Source: Proteiniclasticum sp043951855 (GTDB taxonomy: Bacteria > Bacillota > Clostridia > Clostridiales > Clostridiaceae). Taken from it: DNA of 29,802 nt. Positions 16,361-24,088 of the stretch are shown piece after piece (within the stretch, counting starts at the first letter, position 1; every line of letters begins with the position of its first letter). The notes beneath the pieces are model-generated. The model ran no database searches. It was not told where the DNA came from and saw nothing but the letters and a program-made list of their open reading frames with translations. The stretch covers positions 1-29,802 of the forward strand of contig NZ_JBINJW010000032.1 of the NCBI RefSeq assembly GCF_043951855.1, written 5' to 3'. The position numbers and the translations under genes were made by a program.

Positions 16361-17026
16361 ATGCAGCATTGTAATCATTGTAATGTGGAAATTCTGGAAA
16401 CCAGAACCAGCTGTCCTCTCTGCGGAAATAAACTGCCCTCACCAGAAGAAGAGAAATCTGTAGCTCTGTTTCCCCAAATACCATCCTATCTGAAAAGTCA
16501 TATGACCCTAAGAATCCTGCTGTTCATTTCCATCGTTATGGTTGTTCTTGGTTTTACGATCTACTTCATCTTCCCCACAGAACTGAACTGGCCGCTCCTT
16601 CTCCTTCTGGGTCTTTTAAGCATCTGGCTCGACATGATTTTTCTTGTTCAGAAGCGATTTCACATTCCCAAGAAGATTGTCTGGCAGGTAGCTATTATTT
16701 CAGTGCTCTCTGTTTTCTGGGATTGGAATACAGGCTGGAGAGGCTGGTCCTTGAACTATGTGATTCCCATCTTATGTATCACCGCACTGCTTCTTATGTA
16801 CTCCATTGCGATTATCATGAAGCTGGGAAACCGAGACTACATAACTTATGCTTTCATGTCAGCTCTATTCGGCTTCATCCCTATCCTGTTTCTCCTATTT
16901 GATTGGGTTACAGTGCAGTATCCTTCCATTATCAGTATCGCTGTAAGCTTTATTTTTCTGTCCGCGATTTTCATCCTGCAGGGAAACAGCATAAAGAGTG
17001 AAATCGAAAAAAGATTTCATATTTAA
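16361..17026 (+). CDS. Zinc-ribbon membrane protein (DUF6320-like)
   Basis: A 221-residue protein with an N-terminal zinc ribbon (Cys4, Cys7, Cys18, Cys21) followed by about six hydrophobic segments between residues 45 and 215. The arrangement matches the DUF6320 family, which to my recollection commonly sits beside an acetyltransferase-like and an esterase gene as here. Its biochemical role is unknown; a membrane partner of the acyltransferase is a reasonable guess. The start has AAAGGAGG six bases upstream. It ends at a strong bidirectional terminator. Confidence 0.7.
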   Translation: MQHCNHCNVEILETRTSCPLCGNKLPSPEEEKSVALFPQIPSYLKSHMTLRILLFISIVMVVLGFTIYFIFPTELNWPLLLLLGLLSIWLDMIFLVQKRFHIPKKIVWQVAIISVLSVFWDWNTGWRGWSLNYVIPILCITALLLMYSIAIIMKLGNRDYITYAFMSALFGFIPILFLLFDWVTVQYPSIISIAVSFIFLSAIFILQGNSIKSEIEKRFHI

Positions 17027-17055
17027 AATCACCATGGAAACTCCATGGTGATTTT
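17025..17055. terminator. Bidirectional terminator between DUF6320-like and PhzF-like genes
   Basis: A 14-bp perfect stem (AAAATCACCATGGA and its complement) with a 3-nt loop is flanked by A and T runs on the two sides. It can therefore stop transcription from both convergent genes. Confidence 0.85.
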
Positions 17056-17063
17056 TCATGCAT

Positions 17064-17933
17064 TCATTCAGTTTCAACGTATTTTTTCTTTGTATCCATA
17101 ATGTTCCCACCAACATAGATGCTCCTGATGGAATCTTCTGCCGTATCTATGGATGCTCTGATCACAGAGGGTCGTCCGAACACTTCCCCCTGTACAAAAA
17201 CGATGGAATTCAGTTTCTCTCTTCTGAGAAGCCCGCATTTATAGAGATACGCTGCCAGTGCACCGCTGGCTGTCCCTGTTGCAGCTTCTTCCATGATTCC
17301 CAATGAAGGCGCGAAATTTCTTGTATACGCTGTTACTTTCCCCTGATCCAGTGAGAACACATGATAGCCTTCCGCATTGTACTGCTTCGATAATTCGATG
17401 ATTTTATCAAAATCCGGTTTGAGATGATCTAGAACAGCTTTCGATCGTACTGGGATGATCAGATCCTTTAACCCGGTGGACACAAACTGCGGCAGATATT
17501 CTGAAACAAGATCCCTCACTTCAATGTTAAGTGAGTCTGCAACCTCTACAGGATCGGCATATTCAAAGAATCTTGGTTTGGACAGTTCCATCATTACACT
17601 GTCTGCACCGATCTCAATATGAAGCACATCGTGGACTGTCTCCAGCTTATACTGTCCACTTTCTATAATATTCAGGTCTCGTAATAAGGAAAATACCGCT
17701 ATAGTCGCATGACCACATAAATCGACTTCTCTGACCGGTGTGAAGTATCTGACTCTGAGATCAGCAATACTGGACTTCAGCACAAATGCAGTTTCCGAAT
17801 ATCCGATTTTCCGTGCAATGATCTGCATTGTTTCTTCGGATAAGGCGTCCGCTTCTAAAACCACAGCAGCAGGATTCCCGCCGCCTATTTCTTCTGCGAA
17901 AGAATTCGTGGTATACACTTCAATCAATTTCAT
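17064..17933 (-). CDS. PhzF-family isomerase-like protein
   Basis: A 289-residue protein of the PhzF/diaminopimelate-epimerase-fold family. GGGNPAAVVL near the N-terminus, the catalytic glutamate in IGYSETAFVL, the GHATIA block (EVDLCGHATIAVF) and the C-terminal TGTASGALAAYL are all present. PhzF in phenazine producers isomerises DHHA, but most homologues have unknown substrates, and no phenazine genes are here. I chose the ATG at 17933 (MKLIEVYTTNSF), because GGAAGG lies just upstream and the family normally starts with this strand. A longer in-frame ATG at 17975 lacks a site. Confidence 0.9.
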   Translation of the reverse strand: MKLIEVYTTNSFAEEIGGGNPAAVVLEADALSEETMQIIARKIGYSETAFVLKSSIADLRVRYFTPVREVDLCGHATIAVFSLLRDLNIIESGQYKLETVHDVLHIEIGADSVMMELSKPRFFEYADPVEVADSLNIEVRDLVSEYLPQFVSTGLKDLIIPVRSKAVLDHLKPDFDKIIELSKQYNAEGYHVFSLDQGKVTAYTRNFAPSLGIMEEAATGTASGALAAYLYKCGLLRREKLNSIVFVQGEVFGRPSVIRASIDTAEDSIRSIYVGGNIMDTKKKYVETE

Positions 17934-17997
17934 CGCTTCCTTCCTAATCTTCTGCTTTTCTGATGTCCCTTTCATCTTAACTCAGGAGGCATTCAAT

Positions 17998-18051
17998 TTG
18001 AACCCGGAGATCGTAATTACTTTCATCAAAAGAGAACAGTGTGCCAAATAA
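17998..18051 (+). other. Possible 17-codon ORF with strong ribosome binding site
   Basis: AGGAGG (17984-17989) is followed after 8 bases by TTG and 17 codons ending in TAA. Its last codons lie in the left arm and loop of the hairpin at 18036-18060. It has no promoter I can identify and no downstream gene on the plus strand, so it may be chance. Confidence 0.15.
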
Positions 18052-18060
18052 GCACACTGT
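18036..18060 (-). terminator. Hairpin downstream of the YdbC-like gene
   Basis: A perfect 9-bp stem (ACAGTGTGC and its complement) with a 7-nt loop is followed on the minus strand by TCTCTTTT. It lies about 90 bases past the YdbC-like stop codon and ahead of the PhzF-like gene, and probably ends the YdbC-like transcript. The T-run is interrupted. Confidence 0.4.
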
Positions 18061-18147
18061 AGAGTAGGCTTCTCCCCTTCAGTAGAAGCGCTTCAAGGAT
18101 GACCTTCACTGTCTGCTGGTCAGTCAATCCATTCCAGCTACCCTCTG

Positions 18148-18369
18148 CTAAAAATCAATCTTGTTAAGAAGTTCCCTTAATTTTAAAGCTTCTTCCTTCG
18201 AAAGAGTGATTCCTTTCGCCATTTTTTCATGTTCCGGATCCCATTCACGAATATCGAATTTACCAGGTCTGTCGTTCCAGCTGACGAGATTTAGCTCTTT
18301 TGTCCATCCCTTCGGAGAGACAGAGATTTCACCGATTTTCTCCAGAATTTCATACTTTATATCTGCCAT
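18148..18369 (-). CDS. YdbC-like small protein (PC4/p15 single-strand-binding fold)
   Basis: A 73-residue basic protein. The order of blocks (EKIGEISVSPKGWTKELN, FDIREWDPEHEKMAKGI, then a C-terminal helix) matches the YdbC family, related to the PC4 transcriptional coactivator and shown in lactococci to bind single-stranded DNA. The ATG at 18369 is favoured: GAGGAG lies 9 bases upstream, and the length fits the family. A TATAAT -10-like element is on the minus strand at 18400-18405. It lies alone between the PhzF-like and NlpC/P60 genes. Confidence 0.82.
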   Translation of the reverse strand: MADIKYEILEKIGEISVSPKGWTKELNLVSWNDRPGKFDIREWDPEHEKMAKGITLSKEEALKLRELLNKIDF

Positions 18370-18706
18370 TAACATCAACTCCTCTTTTCTTATACTCCTA
18401 TTATACTCTACTTCTGAAAAATCAATCATATTCTGATGAAACAGATTAATGATCACGAATCGAAAGATACATCTGCGCCTTCAAATTTTCTGAAAATTGT
18501 TACTCCTTATATGATTTTATCCGTAATAATCAATAAATCAGCACAATCGTTTGTTATTTGTGTCGATTCTATGTGAAGTTCAGGAATTAATACACATAAA
18601 TTTACAAATTTTATCATATTCTTTTAAATCTTCATAACTTCAACATATCTCCAACATATAATTAGCCTGTAATTAATTTGTAATGTTTAGAGGTTAGGAG
18701 AACACA
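18370..18706. other. 337-base divergent intergenic region
   Basis: This AT-rich stretch holds the likely promoters of the YdbC-like gene (minus, -10 at 18400-18405) and of the NlpC/P60 gene (plus, TATAAT at 18657-18662), and a WalR-like box. No gene or RNA structure was recognised between about 18410 and 18650. Confidence 0.5.
18668..18684 (+). promoter_or_regulatory. WalR-like box upstream of the NlpC/P60 gene
   Basis: TGTAAT-N5-TGTAAT exactly fits the direct-repeat consensus of the WalR (YycF) response regulator (TGTWAH-N5-TGTWAH). It lies between a TATAAT (18657-18662) and the ribosome binding site. WalR is known to control cell-wall hydrolase genes in Bacillota. Because the box may lie at or after the transcription start, either repression or activation from another promoter is possible. 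Confidence 0.55.
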
Positions 18707-19963
18707 ATGAAGAATATCAGAATAAAAGTCATTGCGGCTTTAATCACAACTTCAACTTTATTCGGAGTAGCCACTCCGGTTATGGCATCCCCTGTTTCAG
18801 AGGAAGTCCAGCAGGAAATGCTTCAGCAGCAGGCAGAATACAAAGAAGTGGAAGAAAAAATAAACATGCTTCACATGGAGATTGATGAGATTCTTGATGG
18901 AATCACTGATATCATGGTTAGAATCGAAGAAACAAACGAAAAAATAGCAGTAGTAGAAGAAGAAAAGAAAGCTACTATGGATAAAATTGCAGTAACGGAA
19001 ACTGAACTGAAAGTGAAGATTGAAGAGTACGGTGAGAGACTACGTGCCATGTACAAACAGGGAAACACAGGTATTCTTAGTGCAATCCTCGGATCTGACA
19101 GTATCGCGGATCTGATTTCCAGAACGGAAGCCGTTATAAAAATCGCCAAAATCGACAAACAGCTGCTGGATGAAATTGAAGAAATTAAGAAACAGCTGGA
19201 AGAAGAGAAAAATAATCTTCAGAAGGATATCGATGCTTTAGAAGAGCTGAATGCCATCAATGAAGAAGATATGAAGATGGCAGAAGAAAAGAAAGTGGAA
19301 GCCGATGTAAAGCTACTCGAACTGGAAGAAGAAGAGAAGAAAATCGCTGGAAGCCTTATGACAACAGAACTTTCCCTTCTCTCAGCAAGTAAATCCATTG
19401 TGAATGACTCCTCCAGCTCTGATGAGAAGTTAAATGCGGCAATCACTGAAATGAGAAGAATAAGAGAATCAATCATCACTGAGGCTGCTGACACAGAAGC
19501 AGTGGAGCTGATTGAAAAAGCGAAATCCATCCTGAAAGAACGTAGACTTGCCAGAGAGCGTGCTCAGCAGACAAACAGTTCCAGCAATGCCGGTACAGCA
19601 TCCGTTTCAAGCAGCGCCATCGTAAACAAGGCATATCAGTACCTGGGTGTACCTTATGTCTGGGGTGGAACATCTCCTAGCGGATTCGACTGCTCTGGAT
19701 TCATTCAATATGTATTCAGATCACAAGGCATAAGTCTTCCCAGAGTGTCAAGAGCACAGGCTGCATCAGGCAGCTACGTCTCAATCTCTAATGCACAGCC
19801 TGGGGATATTCTGTATTTCGGTCAGTCCTCAGTAACACATGTAGGAATCTATATTGGTAACAATAAAATGATACATGCCCCTAGACCAGGAAAAACAGTG
19901 GAAATCGTGGATATCGGATGGCATGTCAGAAACTACAGAATCAAGGGTGCCAGAAGAATCTAA
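18707..19963 (+). CDS. Secreted NlpC/P60 peptidoglycan endopeptidase with coiled-coil domain (CwlO-like)
   Basis: A 418-residue cell-wall hydrolase. A signal peptide occupies about 1-27 (cleavage near VMA-S). Residues 30-285 are a long charged coiled coil with the CwlO-type segment MYKQGNTGILSAILGSDS. A serine-rich linker precedes the NlpC/P60 domain at about 303-418. Catalytic residues are visible: Cys329 in FDCSGF, His378 in VTHVGIY and His390 in MIHAPRPG. NlpC/P60 enzymes cut the D-Glu-diamino-acid bond of stem peptides. CwlO-like coiled coils are known to be controlled by FtsEX; that partner is not in the window. AGGAG lies upstream, and a WalR-like box precedes it. Confidence 0.93.
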   Translation: MKNIRIKVIAALITTSTLFGVATPVMASPVSEEVQQEMLQQQAEYKEVEEKINMLHMEIDEILDGITDIMVRIEETNEKIAVVEEEKKATMDKIAVTETELKVKIEEYGERLRAMYKQGNTGILSAILGSDSIADLISRTEAVIKIAKIDKQLLDEIEEIKKQLEEEKNNLQKDIDALEELNAINEEDMKMAEEKKVEADVKLLELEEEEKKIAGSLMTTELSLLSASKSIVNDSSSSDEKLNAAITEMRRIRESIITEAADTEAVELIEKAKSILKERRLARERAQQTNSSSNAGTASVSSSAIVNKAYQYLGVPYVWGGTSPSGFDCSGFIQYVFRSQGISLPRVSRAQAASGSYVSISNAQPGDILYFGQSSVTHVGIYIGNNKMIHAPRPGKTVEIVDIGWHVRNYRIKGARRI

Positions 19964-19980
19964 TTCATAAAGTAAAACAC

Positions 19981-20012
19981 AAAAATGATAGGTCAATTGA
20001 CCTATCATTTTT
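19981..20012. terminator. Bidirectional terminator between NlpC/P60 and lrgB
   Basis: A 32-base perfect palindrome whose arms begin with five A and end with five T residues. It serves both the NlpC/P60 gene and the convergent lrgAB operon. Confidence 0.85.
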
Positions 20013-20021
20013 TAATGTTTT

Positions 20022-20714
20022 CTACAAAAAAAGTTTCAGCATAAGCGGAACAATTACTGCTGTCAGAAGCCCCGCGATGCCAATGGAAAGACCACTCATG
20101 CTTCCTTCAATTTCCCCCTCTTCCAGTGCTTTTGTGGTGCCTAGGGCATGAGATGTGGTGCCGTAGGCGATACCCCGAGCGACCTTGTCATCGATTTTGA
20201 ATATCTTGAAAATGATCGGTCCCAGTATGACGCCAGTCAGTCCTGAAATGATGATTGCTGCAATCGTAATCTGAGGTATCCCTCCGATCTGCTGTGATAG
20301 TTCCAGTCCGATGGGCGTTGTCACGGATTTAGGCACCAGCGAATAAAAGAACTGTTCCTCCAGCCCCGTAAATTTCACCAGAAAATACACAGTAACGAAA
20401 TTGATGATGACTCCACCGGTAATTCCAAGGAAAATCGGCCAGAGATTTGCAGTAAGCAGTTTGAAATTCCGATATAAAGGCACTGCCAGGGCTACAGTAG
20501 CTGGCGTAATGAAGAAGGAAACAATCTTCCCGCCCGCATTATAGTTCTCATAATCAATCCCTGTAATAATAAGAAATAGAATGATAAGTACAGTTGAAAT
20601 CAGCAGCGGATTCAGCAGTGCGAGGCCTGTTCTTCTCTGAAGATATAAACCTGCTTCATAGGCTATGAGGGTGATTAAAACCCCGAATATCGGATTTGAA
20701 ATCAATTGTGTCAT
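20022..20714 (-). CDS. lrgB: LrgB/CidB-family membrane protein
   Basis: A 230-residue protein with about seven hydrophobic segments, typical of LrgB/CidB (FVPLVPKS-like motif as SLVPKSVTTPIGLELS, then AYGTTSHALGTTKALE). The family works with LrgA in murein-hydrolase control, and homologues have also been linked to pyruvate or glycolate export. The start has GGAGGAG six bases upstream and overlaps the lrgA stop by four bases (ATGA), so translation is coupled. It converges on a murein endopeptidase gene. Confidence 0.9.
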   Translation of the reverse strand: MTQLISNPIFGVLITLIAYEAGLYLQRRTGLALLNPLLISTVLIILFLIITGIDYENYNAGGKIVSFFITPATVALAVPLYRNFKLLTANLWPIFLGITGGVIINFVTVYFLVKFTGLEEQFFYSLVPKSVTTPIGLELSQQIGGIPQITIAAIIISGLTGVILGPIIFKIFKIDDKVARGIAYGTTSHALGTTKALEEGEIEGSMSGLSIGIAGLLTAVIVPLMLKLFL

Positions 20715-21058
20715 AATTTTCTCCTCCGAATCAGTTGAACTACTCCTGCTGTAATGGTCATCACAATAACCGAGCTCAATATCGATATCCCAAGAAGAAT
20801 CGCCCAGGAGGATTTCAGAACTCCTGCCACTGTAATAAGTCCTACCCCCGCAGGCACAAAAAATACTGCCAGGTGATTCATAAGAAAATTCGTAAGTTCT
20901 TCAATCTGCTTCACGCGAACCATGCCCGATAACAGCAGCGAAAGTAATAGCAGTAGCCCCAATACGCTGCCTGGTAATGGCACATGGATCACCTTGTTCA
21001 TAAATTCACCTATTACTGAAATGCCAAATAATAGGATTGATTGTCTGATTAGTTTCAT
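20711..21058 (-). CDS. lrgA: LrgA/CidA-family holin-like protein
   Basis: A 115-residue membrane protein with about four hydrophobic segments. The family block PLPGSVLGLLLLLSLL is followed by VPAGVGLI, both typical of LrgA/CidA. It is thought to form a complex with LrgB. The gene leads the two-gene operon with AGGAG 10 bases upstream. Its 140-base leader after the EFR1 gene includes a GGAGGATTCCTCC hairpin that might end the upstream transcript. Confidence 0.9.
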   Translation of the reverse strand: MKLIRQSILLFGISVIGEFMNKVIHVPLPGSVLGLLLLLSLLLSGMVRVKQIEELTNFLMNHLAVFFVPAGVGLITVAGVLKSSWAILLGISILSSVIVMTITAGVVQLIRRRKL

Positions 21059-21198
21059 TAATTCGTTTCTCCTGTCAAATTAAAATATATGTTTGCACAC
21101 TTCAGCTTCCGCAATCTCTGGGATCACAAATGAATCCCCTGTCTGGAGGAATCCTCCACCCCTTGGAATTGACTTACACCTCGTGTCCCTGGAACCAC

Positions 21199-21957
21199 CT
21201 ATTTTAAAATAGGATGTACATACCTGTTTCTTTTCTTTGTACTTTGTCCATACTGGATTGCTTCCTGAGGACAGCGGTTGATACAAGCAACGCAATGGAT
21301 ACATTGCTCTTTGGTCCATTCAGGTCTTCCGTTCACCATTTTAATGGCTTTTGATGGACAGATCTCTTCACAGAGATTGCAGGAATTGCATCTATTATCC
21401 GCATAGAATTTTCTGGTTTTACGACCTCTCTGATAGATCGGATAAATTGCACCAGTGAGCATTCTTTCCAGAAAAGTAGATGGCTTATCCGATGTCCCTT
21501 TGACAGAAATGGACTTTATGATGCCCATTAATTTTCCTTCTGCATTTTTCAGGGCATCCTCCTGTTCCTGCCTGCTGAGCAGATCATATCCGAAAATGAA
21601 ATTATCTACCATCGGAAGTTCATAAAATGCTGATAAGTGCAGATTTTTCCCTTTCAGCAGTGTGTTTAATAATCTGTCTGCACCTCCACAATTGGCACCG
21701 CATGTGACAACAGCAAAGATATGGACCGGATTGGTATCTGTCAGGTCTAGTTTACTGATGAAATCAGCAACGATGGTAGGTAACCCGTAATAATATGCAG
21801 GAAACACAAAGCCGACACTCTCTTTCGCATCCAGTTCATATTTGAACTGATTCTCTGTCATGGCTTTCGAAATATCGATGACCCTGGATCCGATTTTATT
21901 TCTGATTTTTTCTGCGACATATAAAGAATTACCTGTTCCTGAAAAATAAAAAATCAT
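21199..21957 (-). CDS. EFR1-family flavodoxin-ferredoxin protein
   Basis: A 252-residue redox protein. The N-terminal flavodoxin domain begins with the FMN phosphate loop FSGTGNSLYVAEKI. The C-terminal region has two [4Fe-4S] motifs, CNSCNLCEEICPSKAI and CIHCVACINRCPQEAI. This matches the EFR1 family of Clostridia, which should shuttle electrons between FMN and Fe-S clusters in the cytosol. The electron partner is unknown. The start has GAGAGGGG a few bases upstream. It runs in the same direction as lrgAB but 140 bases apart. Confidence 0.9.
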   Translation of the reverse strand: MIFYFSGTGNSLYVAEKIRNKIGSRVIDISKAMTENQFKYELDAKESVGFVFPAYYYGLPTIVADFISKLDLTDTNPVHIFAVVTCGANCGGADRLLNTLLKGKNLHLSAFYELPMVDNFIFGYDLLSRQEQEDALKNAEGKLMGIIKSISVKGTSDKPSTFLERMLTGAIYPIYQRGRKTRKFYADNRCNSCNLCEEICPSKAIKMVNGRPEWTKEQCIHCVACINRCPQEAIQYGQSTKKRNRYVHPILK

Positions 21958-22162
21958 TCTAACACCCCTCTCTACCTATATGATATCAGCTGAACCATTT
22001 AATTCAAACTAATATGTATTTTTAAGTTCAGAAACGCTGCATGAAGAAAGAGAACAAACCTGATCCCTCTCTGTACAATATCAGCAGCTCACTTTTCTTC
22101 ATCCTGATCTTCTCGATCTTTGAACTTGAACTTCCCCCAGACAGTTTCATCGCCAAAACTTA
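21958..22162. other. Intergenic region ahead of the T-box leader
   Basis: These 205 bases lie between the divergent EFR1 and cystine-transporter genes. A 41-codon plus-strand frame without a ribosome binding site is present at 22041-22166 and is judged spurious. No other feature was seen. Confidence 0.4.
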
Positions 22163-22191
22163 TTGACAATTTCCGTTTTTTACTATATATT
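22163..22191 (+). promoter_or_regulatory. Sigma-A-type promoter of the T-box/tcyP transcript
   Basis: TTGACA (22163-22168) and TATATT (22186-22191) are separated by 17 bases. The predicted transcription start is near 22198, immediately ahead of the T-box stem I. Confidence 0.8.
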
Positions 22192-22197
22192 AGATTC

Positions 22198-22490
22198 TGT
22201 ACTTATATTTGACCAAATTAGTCGGATTACTATGATGAGAAGAGTATGCTGTTAAATGTTTCAAGAGAATGAATCCCCAGGCTGTAAGGATTTTAAACGG
22301 ATAATGGCAGAAGTGCATCTCTGAGTACTGGATCGAAATAATAGTAGACTCCAGCGGGAATGCCCGTTACAGCATTGAGGTATGATTGTACCGATATTGA
22401 GTTTTCCCAGCATATAATGCAGGGTTAACAGAGTGGAACCGTGGAAGTGAACTTCTGCCTCTGTATTTGAGGCAGAAGTATTTTTATTTT
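22198..22490 (+). promoter_or_regulatory. T-box leader, probably cysteine-specific
   Basis: The 14-nt T-box element AGAGTGGAACCGTG is at 22430-22443. Stem I is recognisable: GAGA (22237-22240) pairs with TCTC (22318-22321), enclosing a loop-E AGTA on the 5' side and GAAG-TGC-A on the 3' side, with CTG/CAG closing above. The specifier triplet is thus TGC (Cys) at 22314-22316, followed by the usual purine. The UGGA of the T-box fits the U73 discriminator expected for tRNA-Cys. Uncharged tRNA-Cys should favour the antiterminator over the terminator at 22451-22485 and switch on the cystine transporter gene. Confidence 0.88.
22451..22485 (+). terminator. T-box-controlled intrinsic terminator
   Basis: An 11-bp perfect stem (ACTTCTGCCTC with its complement) and a 7-nt loop are followed by ATTTTTATTTT. 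It lies 7 bases after the T-box element, as expected for the competing terminator. Confidence 0.9.
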
Positions 22491-22580
22491 CACATATATT
22501 CACGAAAATCAGATGAATTCTCGACATGATGACGGATCTTTCGGTTAAATTGATACAAATAAACATCTGGAGGTATTAAT

Positions 22581-23966
22581 ATGAACACACTTTACACACT
22601 GCTCATTCTAGCTGTAGCTGCTGCCATCATTTATGGACTGTTTTACATGCAGAAGAAGCATATGTCCTTCACCAAAAGAGTTCTGACTGCATTGGTAGCC
22701 GGAATACTATTTGGCGGTGCGCTTCAGCTGCTGCTCGGTTCAGGATCGGAAGTAATCGCTTCATCGAATACATGGATCAACATCATCGGGTCGGGCTATG
22801 TCAGACTTCTTAATATGATTGTCATACCACTGGTATTTGTCGCCATCTCCACCTCGATCGTCAATCAGGATGCCAGTTCACTGAGAAAGAGTGCACTCTC
22901 CATTATTGTGGTCCTGATGCTCACAACAGCCATTTCAGCTGGTCTTGGTGCAGGGATTTCCACTCTCTTCGGACTTGATTCCAGTGAAATTCTAGCTGGT
23001 GAGGCTGAAGCTGCCAGAGGTGAAGCTCTGGAAGATACGCTGAATCAGTTCCAGTCAAAGTCCATTCCAGAACAGATCACTGAAATCATACCACGTAATG
23101 TGTTTTATGCCATGAGTGGTCAGGGTTCCTCGGCAACCCTATCCGTTGTGTTTTTTGCGGCATTTCTAGGCATTGCAACCATAGGTCTTAGAAGAAAGAA
23201 ACCAGAGAGCGCTGAAGCATTCACCAGATTTCTTAATATGCTTCATGATGTCGTCATGAGAATGGTCACATTGGTACTCCGATTCACACCCTATGGCGTA
23301 TTCGCATTACTGTCAAGATTTGTATCAACTTCAAATTTTTCAGAGATCTCAAGACTGTTTGAATTTGTTGCAGCATCCTATGTTGCGATCATTATTATGT
23401 TCCTCATCCATCTTGCGATTTTAATGATGTACAGGCTAAGCCCTGTTAAATATCTGAAGAAAGCCAGTGTTCCACTTTCCTTTGCCTTCTCATCAAGATC
23501 AAGCGCAGGCACATTGCCTTTGAATGTTGAAACCCAGACAGAAAAATTCGGTGTTTCAAATGGAGTGGCCAATCTCTCAGCCTCCCTTGGCACCAGTATC
23601 GGACAGAACGGCTGTGCAGGGATATACCCAGGCATGCTTGCAGTCATGATTGCGGTTGGTACAGGTGTACCAATGGATGCATCCTTCTTCATCAAGCTGA
23701 TCATCATCACAGCAATCAGCTCCTTCGGTATTGCCGGAGTAGGCGGAGGTGCTACATTCGCAGCCCTTACGGTTTTATCCTCCATGGGATTGCCAGTAGG
23801 ACTTGTCGGACTTCTTATTGCCATTGAACCTCTCATTGACATGGCAAGAACCGCACTGAACGTATCCGGTTCCATGGTGGCAGGTCTTGTGACTGCCAGA
23901 AGACTTGGCGAAATTGATATGGATATCTACAACCGGGATTTTGAAGAGATAGAAGAAGCTGTATAA
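22581..23966 (+). CDS. tcyP: L-cystine:cation symporter, TcyP type
   Basis: A 461-residue membrane transporter of the dicarboxylate/amino acid:cation symporter family. It has about eight membrane helices, a serine-rich re-entrant loop (SFAFSSRSSAGTLPLNVETQ) and the block SLGTSIGQNGCAGIYPGMLAV, which is characteristic of the TcyP/YdjN cystine branch rather than of glutamate carriers. Length equals that of Bacillus TcyP. The cysteine-type T-box leader independently supports cystine as substrate. GGAGG is 7 bases upstream of ATG. A strong terminator follows, so the gene is monocistronic. Confidence 0.88.
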   Translation: MNTLYTLLILAVAAAIIYGLFYMQKKHMSFTKRVLTALVAGILFGGALQLLLGSGSEVIASSNTWINIIGSGYVRLLNMIVIPLVFVAISTSIVNQDASSLRKSALSIIVVLMLTTAISAGLGAGISTLFGLDSSEILAGEAEAARGEALEDTLNQFQSKSIPEQITEIIPRNVFYAMSGQGSSATLSVVFFAAFLGIATIGLRRKKPESAEAFTRFLNMLHDVVMRMVTLVLRFTPYGVFALLSRFVSTSNFSEISRLFEFVAASYVAIIIMFLIHLAILMMYRLSPVKYLKKASVPLSFAFSSRSSAGTLPLNVETQTEKFGVSNGVANLSASLGTSIGQNGCAGIYPGMLAVMIAVGTGVPMDASFFIKLIIITAISSFGIAGVGGGATFAALTVLSSMGLPVGLVGLLIAIEPLIDMARTALNVSGSMVAGLVTARRLGEIDMDIYNRDFEEIEEAV

Positions 23967-23974
23967 AATTATTC

Positions 23975-24008
23975 CTCCCCATTCATGAAAATGAATGGGG
24001 AGTTTTTT
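23975..24008 (+). terminator. Rho-independent terminator of tcyP
   Basis: A 12-bp perfect stem (CTCCCCATTCAT and complement) with loop GAAA is followed by six T residues. It lies 8 bases past the tcyP stop. Confidence 0.92.
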
Positions 24009-24088
24009 CCGTAACGGGTTTTCATAGTATAATATTGTTAAAAGATCCGAATCGCAAACGGACAAAACTTAACTGGGAGGTGCAGCAG

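Noticed and set aside
18022..18147. About 40 open minus-strand codons after the YdbC-like gene, with a protein-like stretch (WNGLTDQQTVKVILEALL)
   Set aside because: It has no ATG or ribosome binding site at its beginning and runs through the hairpin. It could be a gene remnant, but no family was recognised.
22041..22166. 41-codon plus-strand frame with a hydrophobic stretch
   Set aside because: No ribosome binding site precedes it, and its end overlaps the -35 of the tcyP promoter; probably chance.
22261..22566. 101-codon minus-strand open frame opposite the T-box leader
   Set aside because: It lies across a structured leader RNA with clear T-box elements, has no recognisable domain, and its start has no supporting context.
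24009..24088. SOS (LexA) operator ahead of dinB
   Set aside because: No GAAC-N4-GTTC type site could be found in the leader.
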